The notes below the pieces were generated by a model. The model did not search any database, was not told the DNA's origin, and saw nothing but the letters and a program-made list of their open reading frames with translations. A stretch of 56,423 nucleotides of DNA from CAZEVY01 sp964515555. GTDB lineage: Bacteria > Acidobacteriota > Terriglobia > Bryobacterales > Bryobacteraceae. The position numbers and the translations under genes were made by a program. Of this stretch, positions 8,694 through 16,531 are shown one piece after another (position 1 is the first letter of the stretch; each line of letters starts with the position of its first letter). Where the stretch lies: the NCBI GenBank assembly GCA_964515555.1, contig CAZEVY010000023.1:1-56423 (forward strand), given 5' to 3'.

Positions 8694-9787
8694 CATGCCG
8701 CGAATGCCCGGGCCGTCCTCTCCCACGTGAAGCACGCCGCCCGCTCGCGTCCGCGTTCGATCATCGCGGCGCGCCGACCGGGTTCCCCGACGACGCGGCG
8801 AATCGCCGCAGCCAGCCCATCGACGTCGTCCGGCGCGACCAGATCGGCCGCACCCTCCAGGTTCTCTTCCACCGCCGAGCCGCGCGAGGCGATCACGGGA
8901 ACGCCGCACGCCATGGCCTCCAACGGCGGAAAACCGAAGCCTTCGTAGAGCGACGGATACACGAAGGCGGCGGCCCCGCGATAGAGCCACACGAGATCCT
9001 CCTCGGCGACGTAGCCCGGCATGTGGACGCGGACGGCCAGCGATGTGGATAGGCCGGGAGCTGTGCCCCAGCCGGGAGCGCCGGCGAGGACCAGGTGCAG
9101 GTTGTTCGCGCCGTCGCGCAGGAGCAGCCCGAATGCGGCGAGCAGCACGGCGAGATTCTTTCTCGGTTCGATCGTGCCGACATGTAGGAGATACGGCCTC
9201 CGGACGCCGAGCCGGTCAAGGTGCTCCGCGACCACCTCCCGGGGCGCCGGCGAGAAACGCGCGCCGACGCCGTATGGAATCACCCGAACCGCGGCGGCGG
9301 CAACCTCGGGAAACCGAGCCAGCAGATCGCGGCGCGTGCATTCCGAAGGCACGCAGATTCGGTCGGCGCGCCGGATGCCCGCCGCCACCGCGCGCAGGAA
9401 GAGCGGATTCCGCCGAAGCCGCGTGTGCAGATCGGGCGACGAGAACATCGTCAGGTCGTGGACCGAGAGCACATGGCGCGCCGGCCCTCGCCACATCGGC
9501 ATCAGAAACGACGGGGAGTGAACCACGTCGAACGACCGCAAATACGCGGCGACGGGAAGCGCACACTGTTGAAAAACGAGTCGCGCGGCGCGATTGCGCA
9601 GGCTCGCCGCCGTGACGCCGAAGTTCGCGCCCAGGGCGGGAAGGCGCGCGCGGTCGCCGGCGTTCACGAAGATCGTGTATTCGGCCGTCTGGTCGACGCC
9701 CGACAGGTGCTCGACCAGGCGCAGCAGGAATTCGTCGACGCCGGTCGCGCGCGGCATCAGCGCCGTCAGGTCGATCGCGACTCTCAT
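8642..9787 (-). CDS. Glycosyltransferase family 4 (GT-B)
   Basis: A 381-aa retaining GT-B glycosyltransferase that would transfer a sugar from a nucleotide-sugar to a glycan or lipid-linked acceptor. The C-terminal nucleotide-binding half has LYEGFGFPPLEAMACGVPVI, the EX7E motif, and LLHVGTIEPRKNLAVLL. The N-terminal acceptor half begins MRVAIDLTALMPRATGVDEF. I chose the internal ATG at 9787 rather than the longer reading frame because it gives the conserved beginning and lies 11 bp after the upstream GT2 stop. It is the last gene of the GPx-GT4-GT2-GT4 operon and is paralogous to the GT4 at 10704-11777. Donor and acceptor are unknown. Confidence 0.88.
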   Translation of the reverse strand: MRVAIDLTALMPRATGVDEFLLRLVEHLSGVDQTAEYTIFVNAGDRARLPALGANFGVTAASLRNRAARLVFQQCALPVAAYLRSFDVVHSPSFLMPMWRGPARHVLSVHDLTMFSSPDLHTRLRRNPLFLRAVAAGIRRADRICVPSECTRRDLLARFPEVAAAAVRVIPYGVGARFSPAPREVVAEHLDRLGVRRPYLLHVGTIEPRKNLAVLLAAFGLLLRDGANNLHLVLAGAPGWGTAPGLSTSLAVRVHMPGYVAEEDLVWLYRGAAAFVYPSLYEGFGFPPLEAMACGVPVIASRGSAVEENLEGAADLVAPDDVDGLAAAIRRVVGEPGRRAAMIERGRERAACFTWERTARAFAACYGELASNCAETPAGAS

Positions 9788-9798
9788 GCGCGGGCGGA

Positions 9799-10689
9799 TC
9801 AGGAGAGTCTCTCGGGGCTCGACCCGTGGCCGAAGGCGTAGCCCATCAGCTCGCCGGCGGCGTGGCAGCACGCGCAGCCCGCCATCAGCGGCAGGCTCAG
9901 GGCCAGCTGACGGCGGAATCGCCTCTTGCGGAGAACAGCGGCCGTGGAACGCAACATCAGGAAGGCCGGCAACACGGCGGTCGACGCGATGCGCGCGGCG
10001 AGTTCGGCGGCGCCCGCGCCCACGCGGCGGAATCCGGCGATCGATCGGCCGTTGTGATAGTGCGTCGCGAAGGTCCTCCAGAATCCGTGCGACTGCACGT
10101 GCTCGACGACGATCCCGTCGTCGAGAATCAGCTTCTCGCCGCGGCGGCGGAGGTCGCGCAGATAGAGCATCTCCATGACGCCGCGCGCGGGAATCTCGCG
10201 CGGCACCGCGCTGCGCTTTAGCGCCATGCCCGCCTGCGCCGAGATTATCCCGGCTTCGCCGCCCTCGACCGGAGGCATCAGCGGCACGTGCGCGATGAAA
10301 TAGTTCGCCCAGTCAACCAGCTTTTCCGTCGACCCGTTCTCCACAGCGCCGCCGACGGCGGCCGCCTCCGGGTGGCGTTCGTGCACCTCGATCAGCCGCC
10401 GGCACCAGTGCGCCGGCAGGCGGCAGTGATCCTCGGTAATGGCGACGATCGCTCCCCGCGCGCGGCGCATCCCGTGCGCCCGCAGGATGAACACCGAAAC
10501 GCCCGGCATGCGGACCGATTCGGCCCCGGGATAGCGCTCCGGGAAATCGGACGGCACGCCTGCGCCGTCGCCGTCCATGATGATGATCTCGGCCCCGAGT
10601 TCGACGGCCTGTGGCCATAAAGACTCCATCGTCATTTCGAGCTCGGGCCAGGGATGCACGGTCGCCACGACCACACTGAGCGGCGGCAT
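9799..10689 (-). CDS. Glycosyltransferase family 2 (GT-A)
   Basis: A 296-aa GT2-type transferase. The N-terminus PPLSVVVATVHPWPELEMT is the usual GT-A nucleotide-binding start. MDGDGAG supplies acidic residues, and AITEDHCRLPAHW contains the acidic metal-binding site. A C-terminal hydrophobic stretch (about residues 225-285, with LALSLPLMAGCACCHAAGEL) suggests membrane association. Its place between two GT4 genes suggests stepwise assembly of one surface oligosaccharide. A TATTCT hexamer 8 nt upstream of the ATG may give an extra internal promoter. Confidence 0.85.
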   Translation of the reverse strand: MPPLSVVVATVHPWPELEMTMESLWPQAVELGAEIIIMDGDGAGVPSDFPERYPGAESVRMPGVSVFILRAHGMRRARGAIVAITEDHCRLPAHWCRRLIEVHERHPEAAAVGGAVENGSTEKLVDWANYFIAHVPLMPPVEGGEAGIISAQAGMALKRSAVPREIPARGVMEMLYLRDLRRRGEKLILDDGIVVEHVQSHGFWRTFATHYHNGRSIAGFRRVGAGAAELAARIASTAVLPAFLMLRSTAAVLRKRRFRRQLALSLPLMAGCACCHAAGELMGYAFGHGSSPERLS

Positions 10690-10697
10690 CGTGTTTC

Positions 10698-10703
10698 AGA
10701 ATA
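10698..10703 (-). promoter_or_regulatory. Possible internal leaderless -10 (TATTCT) for GT2
   Basis: TATTCT on the minus strand lies 8 nt before the GT2 ATG, in the 14-bp space after the preceding GT4 stop. It fits the TAnnnT pattern but is inside an operon, so it is less certain. Confidence 0.3.
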
Positions 10704-11777
10704 TCAGGCGGAGACTTCCTCGAAAATACGGAGGTGCTCGCGTGCGGAACGCTCCCAGGTGAACCGAGCGGCCCGCTCCAGTCCTTGGCGCGCCAGGCGA
10801 AGCCGGAGTTCTTCGTCCTCCAGCACGCTCAGGAGCGCCGCGGCGATTTCGCCGGAGTCGAGCGGGTCCACCAGCACCGCTGCGTCGCCGAGCACCTCCC
10901 GGAGGCCGGGCTCGCGCGAGGCGATCACCGGACATCCGCACGACATGGCCTCCAGCGGCGGGAATCCGAAGCCTTCGACCAGAGACGGAAACACGAAGGC
11001 GGAGGCGCCGCGATAGAGCGCTCCGAGCGTAGCGTCGTCGACGTAGCCGAGCATCGTGACGCGGCCGCCGGGCGGAAGGGACGGGGCGTAGCCGGCCTCG
11101 CCCACAAGCACGAGATCGTGCGGAACGCGGTTCGATATCCGCAAGAAGGCCTCCAACAGGCGCTCCAGGTTGCGATAGGGAACGATGCGGCCGGCGAACA
11201 GGACGTACTTCCGCTGAATCGGCGACTCGCCGCCCGCCGGAAGCGCGCGCACGCCGTGAGGAATCACGCGCGGCCGCGAGGACGGCGTCCCGAAGGCTGC
11301 GAGCAGGGCGTCGGCGGTGGCCTGGGAAGGCACGATGACCGCGGCGGCGCGCTGGATGCCGCGCCGAACGACGAGGCGGTAGAAGTTTCTCTGCGGACCG
11401 AGGTAGTCGCCCTCGACTTGCAAGGGAATGGTGTCGTGTACGGTAACGATCTGCCTGGCGCCGATCAAAGTCATTTCCAGTTGGCTTGGATTGAACAGGA
11501 CCTGCTTCGGATGCGCCGCCGCCATTCCGTTCGCGTACAGGAAGCGTCGGCGATTGCTTCCGCCGCCGATGAGCGCGCGGCCCGCCCATCGGAGCGTGAG
11601 ATTCTCCGGAAACGGGATGGAGGACAGATGGGCGGCCGCATTCGGGTCAGCGCGGACGTCGAAGCGCAGGTTCGTCGGCATGCGCGCCCACTCGCGCAGC
11701 AGGTTGAGGATGTACGCGCCGATTCCGTTCAACCGCCCGCCCAGATGGGTCGCGTTGATGAGGATCGGCGGCCCCAA
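10704..11777 (-). CDS. Glycosyltransferase family 4 (GT-B)
   Basis: A 357-aa GT-B glycosyltransferase. The N-terminal half begins PPILINATHLGGRLNGIGAY. The C-terminal nucleotide-sugar domain contains VLFAGRIVPYRNLERLLEAF and the EX7E block VEGFGFPPLEAMSCGCPVIA. It starts 7 bp after the glutathione peroxidase stop and precedes the GT2 gene, so the four genes form one operon. It is a clear paralogue of the terminal GT4 of the same operon, consistent with successive sugar additions. Donor specificity cannot be read from sequence. Confidence 0.88.
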   Translation of the reverse strand: MGPPILINATHLGGRLNGIGAYILNLLREWARMPTNLRFDVRADPNAAAHLSSIPFPENLTLRWAGRALIGGGSNRRRFLYANGMAAAHPKQVLFNPSQLEMTLIGARQIVTVHDTIPLQVEGDYLGPQRNFYRLVVRRGIQRAAAVIVPSQATADALLAAFGTPSSRPRVIPHGVRALPAGGESPIQRKYVLFAGRIVPYRNLERLLEAFLRISNRVPHDLVLVGEAGYAPSLPPGGRVTMLGYVDDATLGALYRGASAFVFPSLVEGFGFPPLEAMSCGCPVIASREPGLREVLGDAAVLVDPLDSGEIAAALLSVLEDEELRLRLARQGLERAARFTWERSAREHLRIFEEVSA

Positions 11778-11784
11778 TGGCGGC

Positions 11785-12336
11785 TTACTTGGCTGCGAGC
11801 GCCTTCTCGATCGCCGCGGTCATCTCGGCCGACTCGGGCGCGACGCGGGATTCGAAACGGCCGATGACCTTACCGGTGCGGTCGACCAGGAATTTCGTGA
11901 AATTCCACCGGATTTCCCCGCCGGTCTCCGGACTCGACGCCTTATCGGTGAGGAACTGGTACAGCGGCGCCTTGTCGTCGCCCTTGACGGAGATTTTGCT
12001 GTACATCGGGAAGGTGACGTCGTAGGTGCGCGAGCAGAACGACTTGATCTCCTGGTCGGTGCCCGGCTCCTGCGCGCCGAAGTTGTTGGCGGGGAATCCG
12101 GCGACGACGAGTCCCTGGTCCTTGTACCTGCGGTAGAGGGCCTCCAGCCCCTTGTACTGCGGCGTGTAGCCGCACTGGCTGGCGACATTCACCAGCAGCA
12201 GGACTTTGCCTTTGAACGCGCCCAGCGGCGCGGGCTTGCCGTCGATGGAGTTCATGGTGAATTCGTGAACGTTGGAGGCGGCGTACATGAGAGCTCCCAG
12301 GGCGGCGATTCCAGCGGCGCGGACAATGGTCTTCAT
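11785..12336 (-). CDS. Glutathione peroxidase-family thiol peroxidase, exported
   Basis: A 183-aa GPx-family peroxidase that reduces hydroperoxides. It is a cysteine form: NVASQCGYTPQY places the peroxidatic Cys at residue 55, with FPANNFGAQEPG and WNFTKFLVD giving the Gln and Trp/Asn of the catalytic tetrad. Bacterial Cys-GPx enzymes commonly use thioredoxin rather than glutathione. An N-terminal hydrophobic segment (residues 5-20) suggests export or membrane anchoring, unlike the cytoplasmic E. coli BtuE. The start is supported by a perfect TATAAT 6 nt upstream. It heads the glycosyltransferase operon, which is an odd pairing. Confidence 0.9.
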   Translation of the reverse strand: MKTIVRAAGIAALGALMYAASNVHEFTMNSIDGKPAPLGAFKGKVLLLVNVASQCGYTPQYKGLEALYRRYKDQGLVVAGFPANNFGAQEPGTDQEIKSFCSRTYDVTFPMYSKISVKGDDKAPLYQFLTDKASSPETGGEIRWNFTKFLVDRTGKVIGRFESRVAPESAEMTAAIEKALAAK

Positions 12337-12342
12337 GGGTTG

Positions 12343-12348
12343 ATTATA
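12343..12348 (-). promoter_or_regulatory. Leaderless-type -10 (TATAAT) for GPx-glycosyltransferase operon
   Basis: A perfect TATAAT on the minus strand ends 6 nt before the GPx ATG, with no Shine-Dalgarno and no clear -35. The expected transcription start coincides with the start codon. Confidence 0.55.
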
Positions 12349-12411
12349 CGATGGAACACGGGTGAACCCTGCGTGGTAACTTCGCCGGCAAGGTACAGTA
12401 AGAATTACACC

Positions 12412-12525
12412 ATGCGCGGTCGACCGGCCGGCAAGCCTCAGCAGAATCAGCTTTTTGCGGATGGCAAGCCGGTTGCAACGTCACTGGGCATGGAGGAACG
12501 GTCCGGGTTCATTCCCGGCCGCTGA
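12412..12525 (+). CDS. Candidate 37-aa small protein upstream of lipoprotein gene
   Basis: A short ORF beginning MRGRPAGKPQQNQ and ending 8 bp before the lipoprotein ATG. A TACAGT hexamer lies 12 nt upstream. The RGRP core resembles an AT-hook, but one such motif in a short basic peptide is weak evidence. It could be a small DNA-binding protein, a leader peptide for the next gene, or chance. No homologue is recognised. Confidence 0.25.
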   Translation: MRGRPAGKPQQNQLFADGKPVATSLGMEERSGFIPGR

Positions 12526-12533
12526 GAGGACAC

Positions 12534-13217
12534 ATGAAACCAGCTCGAAACGCACTCGGCGGCGCCGCCCTGGCGGCAACGCTCTTGATAGGCTGCTCGA
12601 CCTCGACGACACCAGAGCAGGCGGCCTCGGGCGCCGCCAGCGGCGCCGACTCGGCGTCGGCGGTGAAACCGGGCGACGCGCCGGCTTCCTCACGGCCTCG
12701 CAGCATTACTCTGCCTGAGGGAAGTGAGTTGAAAGTGCGCACCACGACCGCGATCTCGACGGATACGCACAAGGCCGGCGATACTTTCGTCGCCAGCCTT
12801 CACGAGCCCCTGGTCGACGGCAACCGGGTCATCGCCGCCAAGGGCGCGCGCGTCGAGGGTGTGGTGGCGAACGCCGACAAAGGCGGCCGCGTGAAGGGCG
12901 TCGCCGCGCTCGCGGTGCGGCTGACGAGCATCACGCTGGAGAGCGGGCGGAGTGTCGACATCGCCACCGGCACCTTCGGCGTCCGGGCGAAGACGACGAA
13001 GCGGGACGACGCCACTAAAGTCGGCATCGGCAGCGGCGTCGGCGCGGCCATCGGCGCCATCGCCGGCGGCGGCAAGGGCGCGGCCATCGGCGCGGCGGCC
13101 GGTGCGGGCGCCGGCGGCGGCGTGGTCCTGGCGACGCGGGGCGATCCCGCGGTCATCGGCAGTGAGGCGCTGTTGACGTTCAAGCTGACGGCGCCGGTGA
13201 CGGTCACAGCGAACTGA
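12534..13217 (+). CDS. Lipoprotein with glycine-zipper segment
   Basis: A 227-aa predicted outer-envelope lipoprotein. The signal peptide ends in the lipobox LIGC with Cys21 as the lipidated residue. A low-complexity Ala/Ser linker follows (about 22-50). A beta-rich domain comes next (about 55-160), resembling the SLH-like sheet regions of acidobacterial cell-envelope proteins. A glycine-zipper stretch at about 163-195 (GIGSGVGAAIGAIAGG and GAAIGAAAGAGAGGG) could insert into or pack against membrane. GAGAGGA precedes the ATG at a suitable distance. The function is unknown. An envelope-stress or structural role is inference from the zipper and lipobox. Confidence 0.7.
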   Translation: MKPARNALGGAALAATLLIGCSTSTTPEQAASGAASGADSASAVKPGDAPASSRPRSITLPEGSELKVRTTTAISTDTHKAGDTFVASLHEPLVDGNRVIAAKGARVEGVVANADKGGRVKGVAALAVRLTSITLESGRSVDIATGTFGVRAKTTKRDDATKVGIGSGVGAAIGAIAGGGKGAAIGAAAGAGAGGGVVLATRGDPAVIGSEALLTFKLTAPVTVTAN

Positions 13218-13288
13218 TCGGAGGTGTTGCACGGGCCTCTGAAGGCTCCGCTGCCGTTTCATCGTTACGTAATCCGCGATCCTGCTGG

Positions 13289-13294
13289 TATGCT
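13289..13294 (+). promoter_or_regulatory. Leaderless-type -10 (TATGCT) for the DUF1592 gene
   Basis: TATGCT ends 7 nt before the GTG at 13302, which begins a clean signal peptide. This spacing supports 13302 over the upstream ATG at 13290, which would overlap the hexamer. Confidence 0.4.
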
Positions 13295-13301
13295 TCCAGT
13301 A

Positions 13302-15206
13302 GTGCCGCGGGCTATCGCGCTTCTGTCTCTCGCCACCTTGGCTTGTGCCCAGGAGTTCTCCTTCCGCGACGCGCAGGCGATCCTCAAATCGCGCTGCGCC
13401 TCCTGTCACGGCGGCAAGGAGCCGTCGGCGAAGCTCGACGTGCTGCGCGTGGCGACTGTCAAAGCCTTTCAGGACAACCCGCGCCCGTGGCAGCGGATCC
13501 TGGCCCGCGTCCGCGACGGCGACATGCCGCCCGCCACGGCGCCGGCGCTCGACCGGACGCGGCGCGAGCGCCTGACCGGTTGGATCGACGCCACGCTGCG
13601 CACCACCGCCTGCGCCGACGGCATCGCGCCCGGCCCGGCGCCGCTCAGAAGGCTGAATCGCGCCGAATACGCGGCCTCGGTGCGCGACCTCCTGAACATC
13701 CACTTCAACGCCGGTCAGGCGCTGCCCTCGGAAGGCGCCGGCGGCGAGGGATTCGACAACGCCGCCGAGACGCTGTTCCTCTCGCCGATCCACGCGGAAA
13801 AATATCTCGAAGCCGCGCGGCAGGCGCTCGAATACGGGGTGGGCGATCCGCGGTCGCGCACGCGCTTCATGATCGCCGCGCCGAACGCGGAGACGTCGCC
13901 CGAACAGGCGGCGCGCAAGATCGTCGACGCGTTCCTGCCGCGCGCGTTCCGGCGTCCGGCCGCCGCGAGCGAGGCCGAGCGCTACCTGGCGCTGTTCGAG
14001 AGAGCGCGGCAGCGCGACGAGTCGTTCGATCGCGCCGTGATCTACGCGCTCCAGGCGGTGCTGATGTCGCCGCATTTCCTGTTCCGCATGGAGGAGCCCA
14101 ATCCCGATCCCGCGCCGCGCCTTCTCAGCGACTACGAACTGGCGTCGCGGCTTTCCTACTTCCTGTGGGGCACGATGCCCGACCAGCCGCTCACCGATCT
14201 GGCCGCCGCGGGCAAGCTGCGCGATCCGGAGACGCTGGCCGCGCAGATTCCACGCTTGCTGAAGGACCCCAAGAGCCTGGAGTTCGTCGAGAGCTTCGTC
14301 GAGCAGTGGCTCGGCACGCGCGAGCTGGGGCGTGACATCAAGCCGGACGCGAGGCTCTTCCCGCAGTTCTACGACGCGGAGATCCAGAGTGCGTTGCGCT
14401 ACGAGCCGATCCTTTTTTTCCAGGAGATCCTGGCGGGCGATCTTTCGCTGCTGAACCTGATCGACTCGAGGTTCACGGTTCTCACCAACAAGCTCGCGCG
14501 GCATTACGGCTACGACCTGAAGGGCCTGAAGCAGCAGCCCGCAAAAGTCGACCTGCCGGAGAACAGCCGCCGCGGCGGACTGCTGGGCATGGGTGCGATC
14601 ATGGCGGTCGCGTCACTGCCGCATCGGACCAGTCCGGTGCTGCGCGGTAAATGGGTGCTCGACGCGCTGCTCGGCACTCCGCCGCCGCCGCCGCCGCAGG
14701 ACGTGCCGCCGCTGGCGGAGAATCGCGAGGGCGAGGTGCCGCAGACGCTGCGGGAGCGCCTGGAGCTGCACCGGAAGAACCCGGTGTGCGCCAGTTGCCA
14801 CGATCGCATCGATCCGCTGGGATTTCCGCTGGAGCACTACGACGTGCTCGGGCGCTGGAGGGGCGAAGACGACGGCCGGCCCATCGACGCCGCGGGCGTG
14901 CTGCCGGACGGGGCGAAGTTCGACGGTGTCGAACAGATGAAGGCGGTGTTGCTCGACCGCAAGGAGCTCCTGCTGCGCAATCTGGCGTCGAAGATGCTCG
15001 GCTACGCGCTCGGACGCGGGTTGATACTGGAAGATACTTGCACCGTGGACCGCATCGTCGCCGCGCTGGCGGCGAGCAACTACACGGCCCAAACATTGAT
15101 TCGGGAAATTGTTTTGAGCGTGCCGTTCCGCTACCGGGCCGGGACCGTGCCGAACCGGTCGGCGCCGGAGTATGATCTAAGGAAGCAGGAAGGGCTCCCG
15201 CGATGA
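13302..15206 (+). CDS. Exported DUF1592/DUF1588/DUF1585 cytochrome-like protein
   Basis: A roughly 634-aa secreted multi-domain protein of the planctomycete/acidobacterial type. After the signal peptide (IALLSLATLACAQ) comes a cytochrome c-like haem site CASCH at about residues 32-36. DUF1587, DUF1595 and DUF1592 (about 170-420) follow, then DUF1588 with a second C-x-x-C-H (CASCHDRIDPLGF, about 496-500), and DUF1585 at the C-terminus. The proline run before DVPPLAEN is normal for the family. The next gene encodes the usual DUF1552 partner and overlaps it by ATGA. The substrate is not known; roles in extracellular redox or polymer metabolism are proposed for the family. The start is GTG 13302, with ATG 13290 as the alternative. 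Confidence 0.88.
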   Translation: MPRAIALLSLATLACAQEFSFRDAQAILKSRCASCHGGKEPSAKLDVLRVATVKAFQDNPRPWQRILARVRDGDMPPATAPALDRTRRERLTGWIDATLRTTACADGIAPGPAPLRRLNRAEYAASVRDLLNIHFNAGQALPSEGAGGEGFDNAAETLFLSPIHAEKYLEAARQALEYGVGDPRSRTRFMIAAPNAETSPEQAARKIVDAFLPRAFRRPAAASEAERYLALFERARQRDESFDRAVIYALQAVLMSPHFLFRMEEPNPDPAPRLLSDYELASRLSYFLWGTMPDQPLTDLAAAGKLRDPETLAAQIPRLLKDPKSLEFVESFVEQWLGTRELGRDIKPDARLFPQFYDAEIQSALRYEPILFFQEILAGDLSLLNLIDSRFTVLTNKLARHYGYDLKGLKQQPAKVDLPENSRRGGLLGMGAIMAVASLPHRTSPVLRGKWVLDALLGTPPPPPPQDVPPLAENREGEVPQTLRERLELHRKNPVCASCHDRIDPLGFPLEHYDVLGRWRGEDDGRPIDAAGVLPDGAKFDGVEQMKAVLLDRKELLLRNLASKMLGYALGRGLILEDTCTVDRIVAALAASNYTAQTLIREIVLSVPFRYRAGTVPNRSAPEYDLRKQEGLPR

Positions 15207-16531
15207 CGCAACCGATCTCACGACGCATGCTGCTGCGCGGCGCGGGCGCGGCGCTCGGGCTGCCGTGGCTGGAGGCGATGACGCCCAAGGCGCGCGCGTC
15301 GGCCGCCAGGCCCCCGGTACGCATGGCGTTCCTCTACATGCCGAACGGCGTGCGCGACGACATGTGGACGCCCGAGGGCGTCGGCCGCGACTTCACGCTC
15401 TCGCCGACCCTGGAGCCGCTGGCCGATCTGAAAAACGACATCCTCGTACTCACGCAGCTTTGGAACCAGGGCTCGAAGGGCAGCGAGGGACACTACGTCA
15501 AAATCTCAGGATTTCTCACATCGACGACCATTACGAAAACCATGGGCGTCGATCTGAGCTGCAACGGCGTCTCGGTCGACCAGATGGCCGCGCAGCGCGT
15601 GGGCAAACAGACGCCTCTGCCGTCGCTCGAACTCGCGATCGCGCCGGTGTCGACCGGAGTCGACAAGAACGTCGGCTACACGCGTGTCTACGGCGCGCAC
15701 CTGGCGTGGGCGAGCGCGACCAGTCCCCTGGCGCGGGAGACCAATCCGCGGCTTGTATTCGAACGGCTGTTCCGGGCGCTGGGTCCGCAGGCGGATTCGG
15801 CGGCTAGCGACCGGCTTCTGCTCGACCGCGTGATGGATGACGCGCGCCATCTGCGCGGGCGGCTGGGGACGGGCGACCGTCACCGGCTCGACGAATACCT
15901 CTCGGTGGTGCGGTCGCTCGAGGAGCGACTGGAGCGCGCCGGAACGCCGGAGCAGTCGGCGTGGAAGCCGCGCGCGGCGATCGACCCGTCGGGGATGCCG
16001 GAGGCGCCGCCGGCGAGTCACGCCGAGCACGTGAAGCTGATGTTCGACATGATCGCGCTGGGGTTCCAGACGGACACCACGCGCATCGCGACGTTCCTGT
16101 TCGGCAACGAGGTCAGCAACCAGAACTTTTCGTTCCTCGAAGGCGTGAAGGGCGGGCACCACAACATCTCGCACCACGAGCGCAAGCCGGAAGCTCTGCA
16201 ACAGTATCACCTGATCAACAGGTGGCACATCGCGCAGTACGCCTACTTGATGCGCAAGCTGCGCGACATGAAGGAAGGCGAGGGCACGGTGCTCGATCAC
16301 TCGATGATCGTGTTCGGCTCGGGTCTGCGCGACGGCAACAGTCACAATCCGCACAACCTGCCGATCGTGGTCGGCGGCCGAGCCGGGGGACGACTGGCGG
16401 CCGGCCAGCATCTTGCGTATTCGCCCGACACACCGCTGGCGAACCTGTGGATGGCGATGCTGGACGCGTTTGGCACACCGGTGGAGAGATTCGCCGATTC
16501 GACGGGTCCGCTGGCGGGCGTGCTGGCCTGA
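15203..16531 (+). CDS. Tat-exported DUF1552 protein
   Basis: A 442-aa DUF1552 protein. The N-terminus SRRMLLRGAGAALGLPWLEA is a twin-arginine signal, so it is probably exported folded, often with a cofactor. The family shares the sulfatase/alkaline-phosphatase-like look of DUF1501 proteins, here with FLYMPNGVRDDMW, HNISHHERKPEALQQY and MIVFGSGLRDGNSHNPHNLP. These give several His and Asp candidates for metal binding. It is translationally coupled (ATGA) to the DUF1592 cytochrome gene. The two families nearly always occur together and are thought to act as a pair. Catalytic activity is not established. Confidence 0.88.
   Translation: MTQPISRRMLLRGAGAALGLPWLEAMTPKARASAARPPVRMAFLYMPNGVRDDMWTPEGVGRDFTLSPTLEPLADLKNDILVLTQLWNQGSKGSEGHYVKISGFLTSTTITKTMGVDLSCNGVSVDQMAAQRVGKQTPLPSLELAIAPVSTGVDKNVGYTRVYGAHLAWASATSPLARETNPRLVFERLFRALGPQADSAASDRLLLDRVMDDARHLRGRLGTGDRHRLDEYLSVVRSLEERLERAGTPEQSAWKPRAAIDPSGMPEAPPASHAEHVKLMFDMIALGFQTDTTRIATFLFGNEVSNQNFSFLEGVKGGHHNISHHERKPEALQQYHLINRWHIAQYAYLMRKLRDMKEGEGTVLDHSMIVFGSGLRDGNSHNPHNLPIVVGGRAGGRLAAGQHLAYSPDTPLANLWMAMLDAFGTPVERFADSTGPLAGVLA

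Noticed and set aside
12690..14504. Minus-strand 604-codon open frame
   Set aside because: It lies opposite the DUF1592 and lipoprotein genes, and its product is Arg-rich with no motif.
14683..14700. CCG triplet run
   Set aside because: It encodes the proline stretch that is a normal feature of the DUF1592/DUF1588 family, not a novel repeat.
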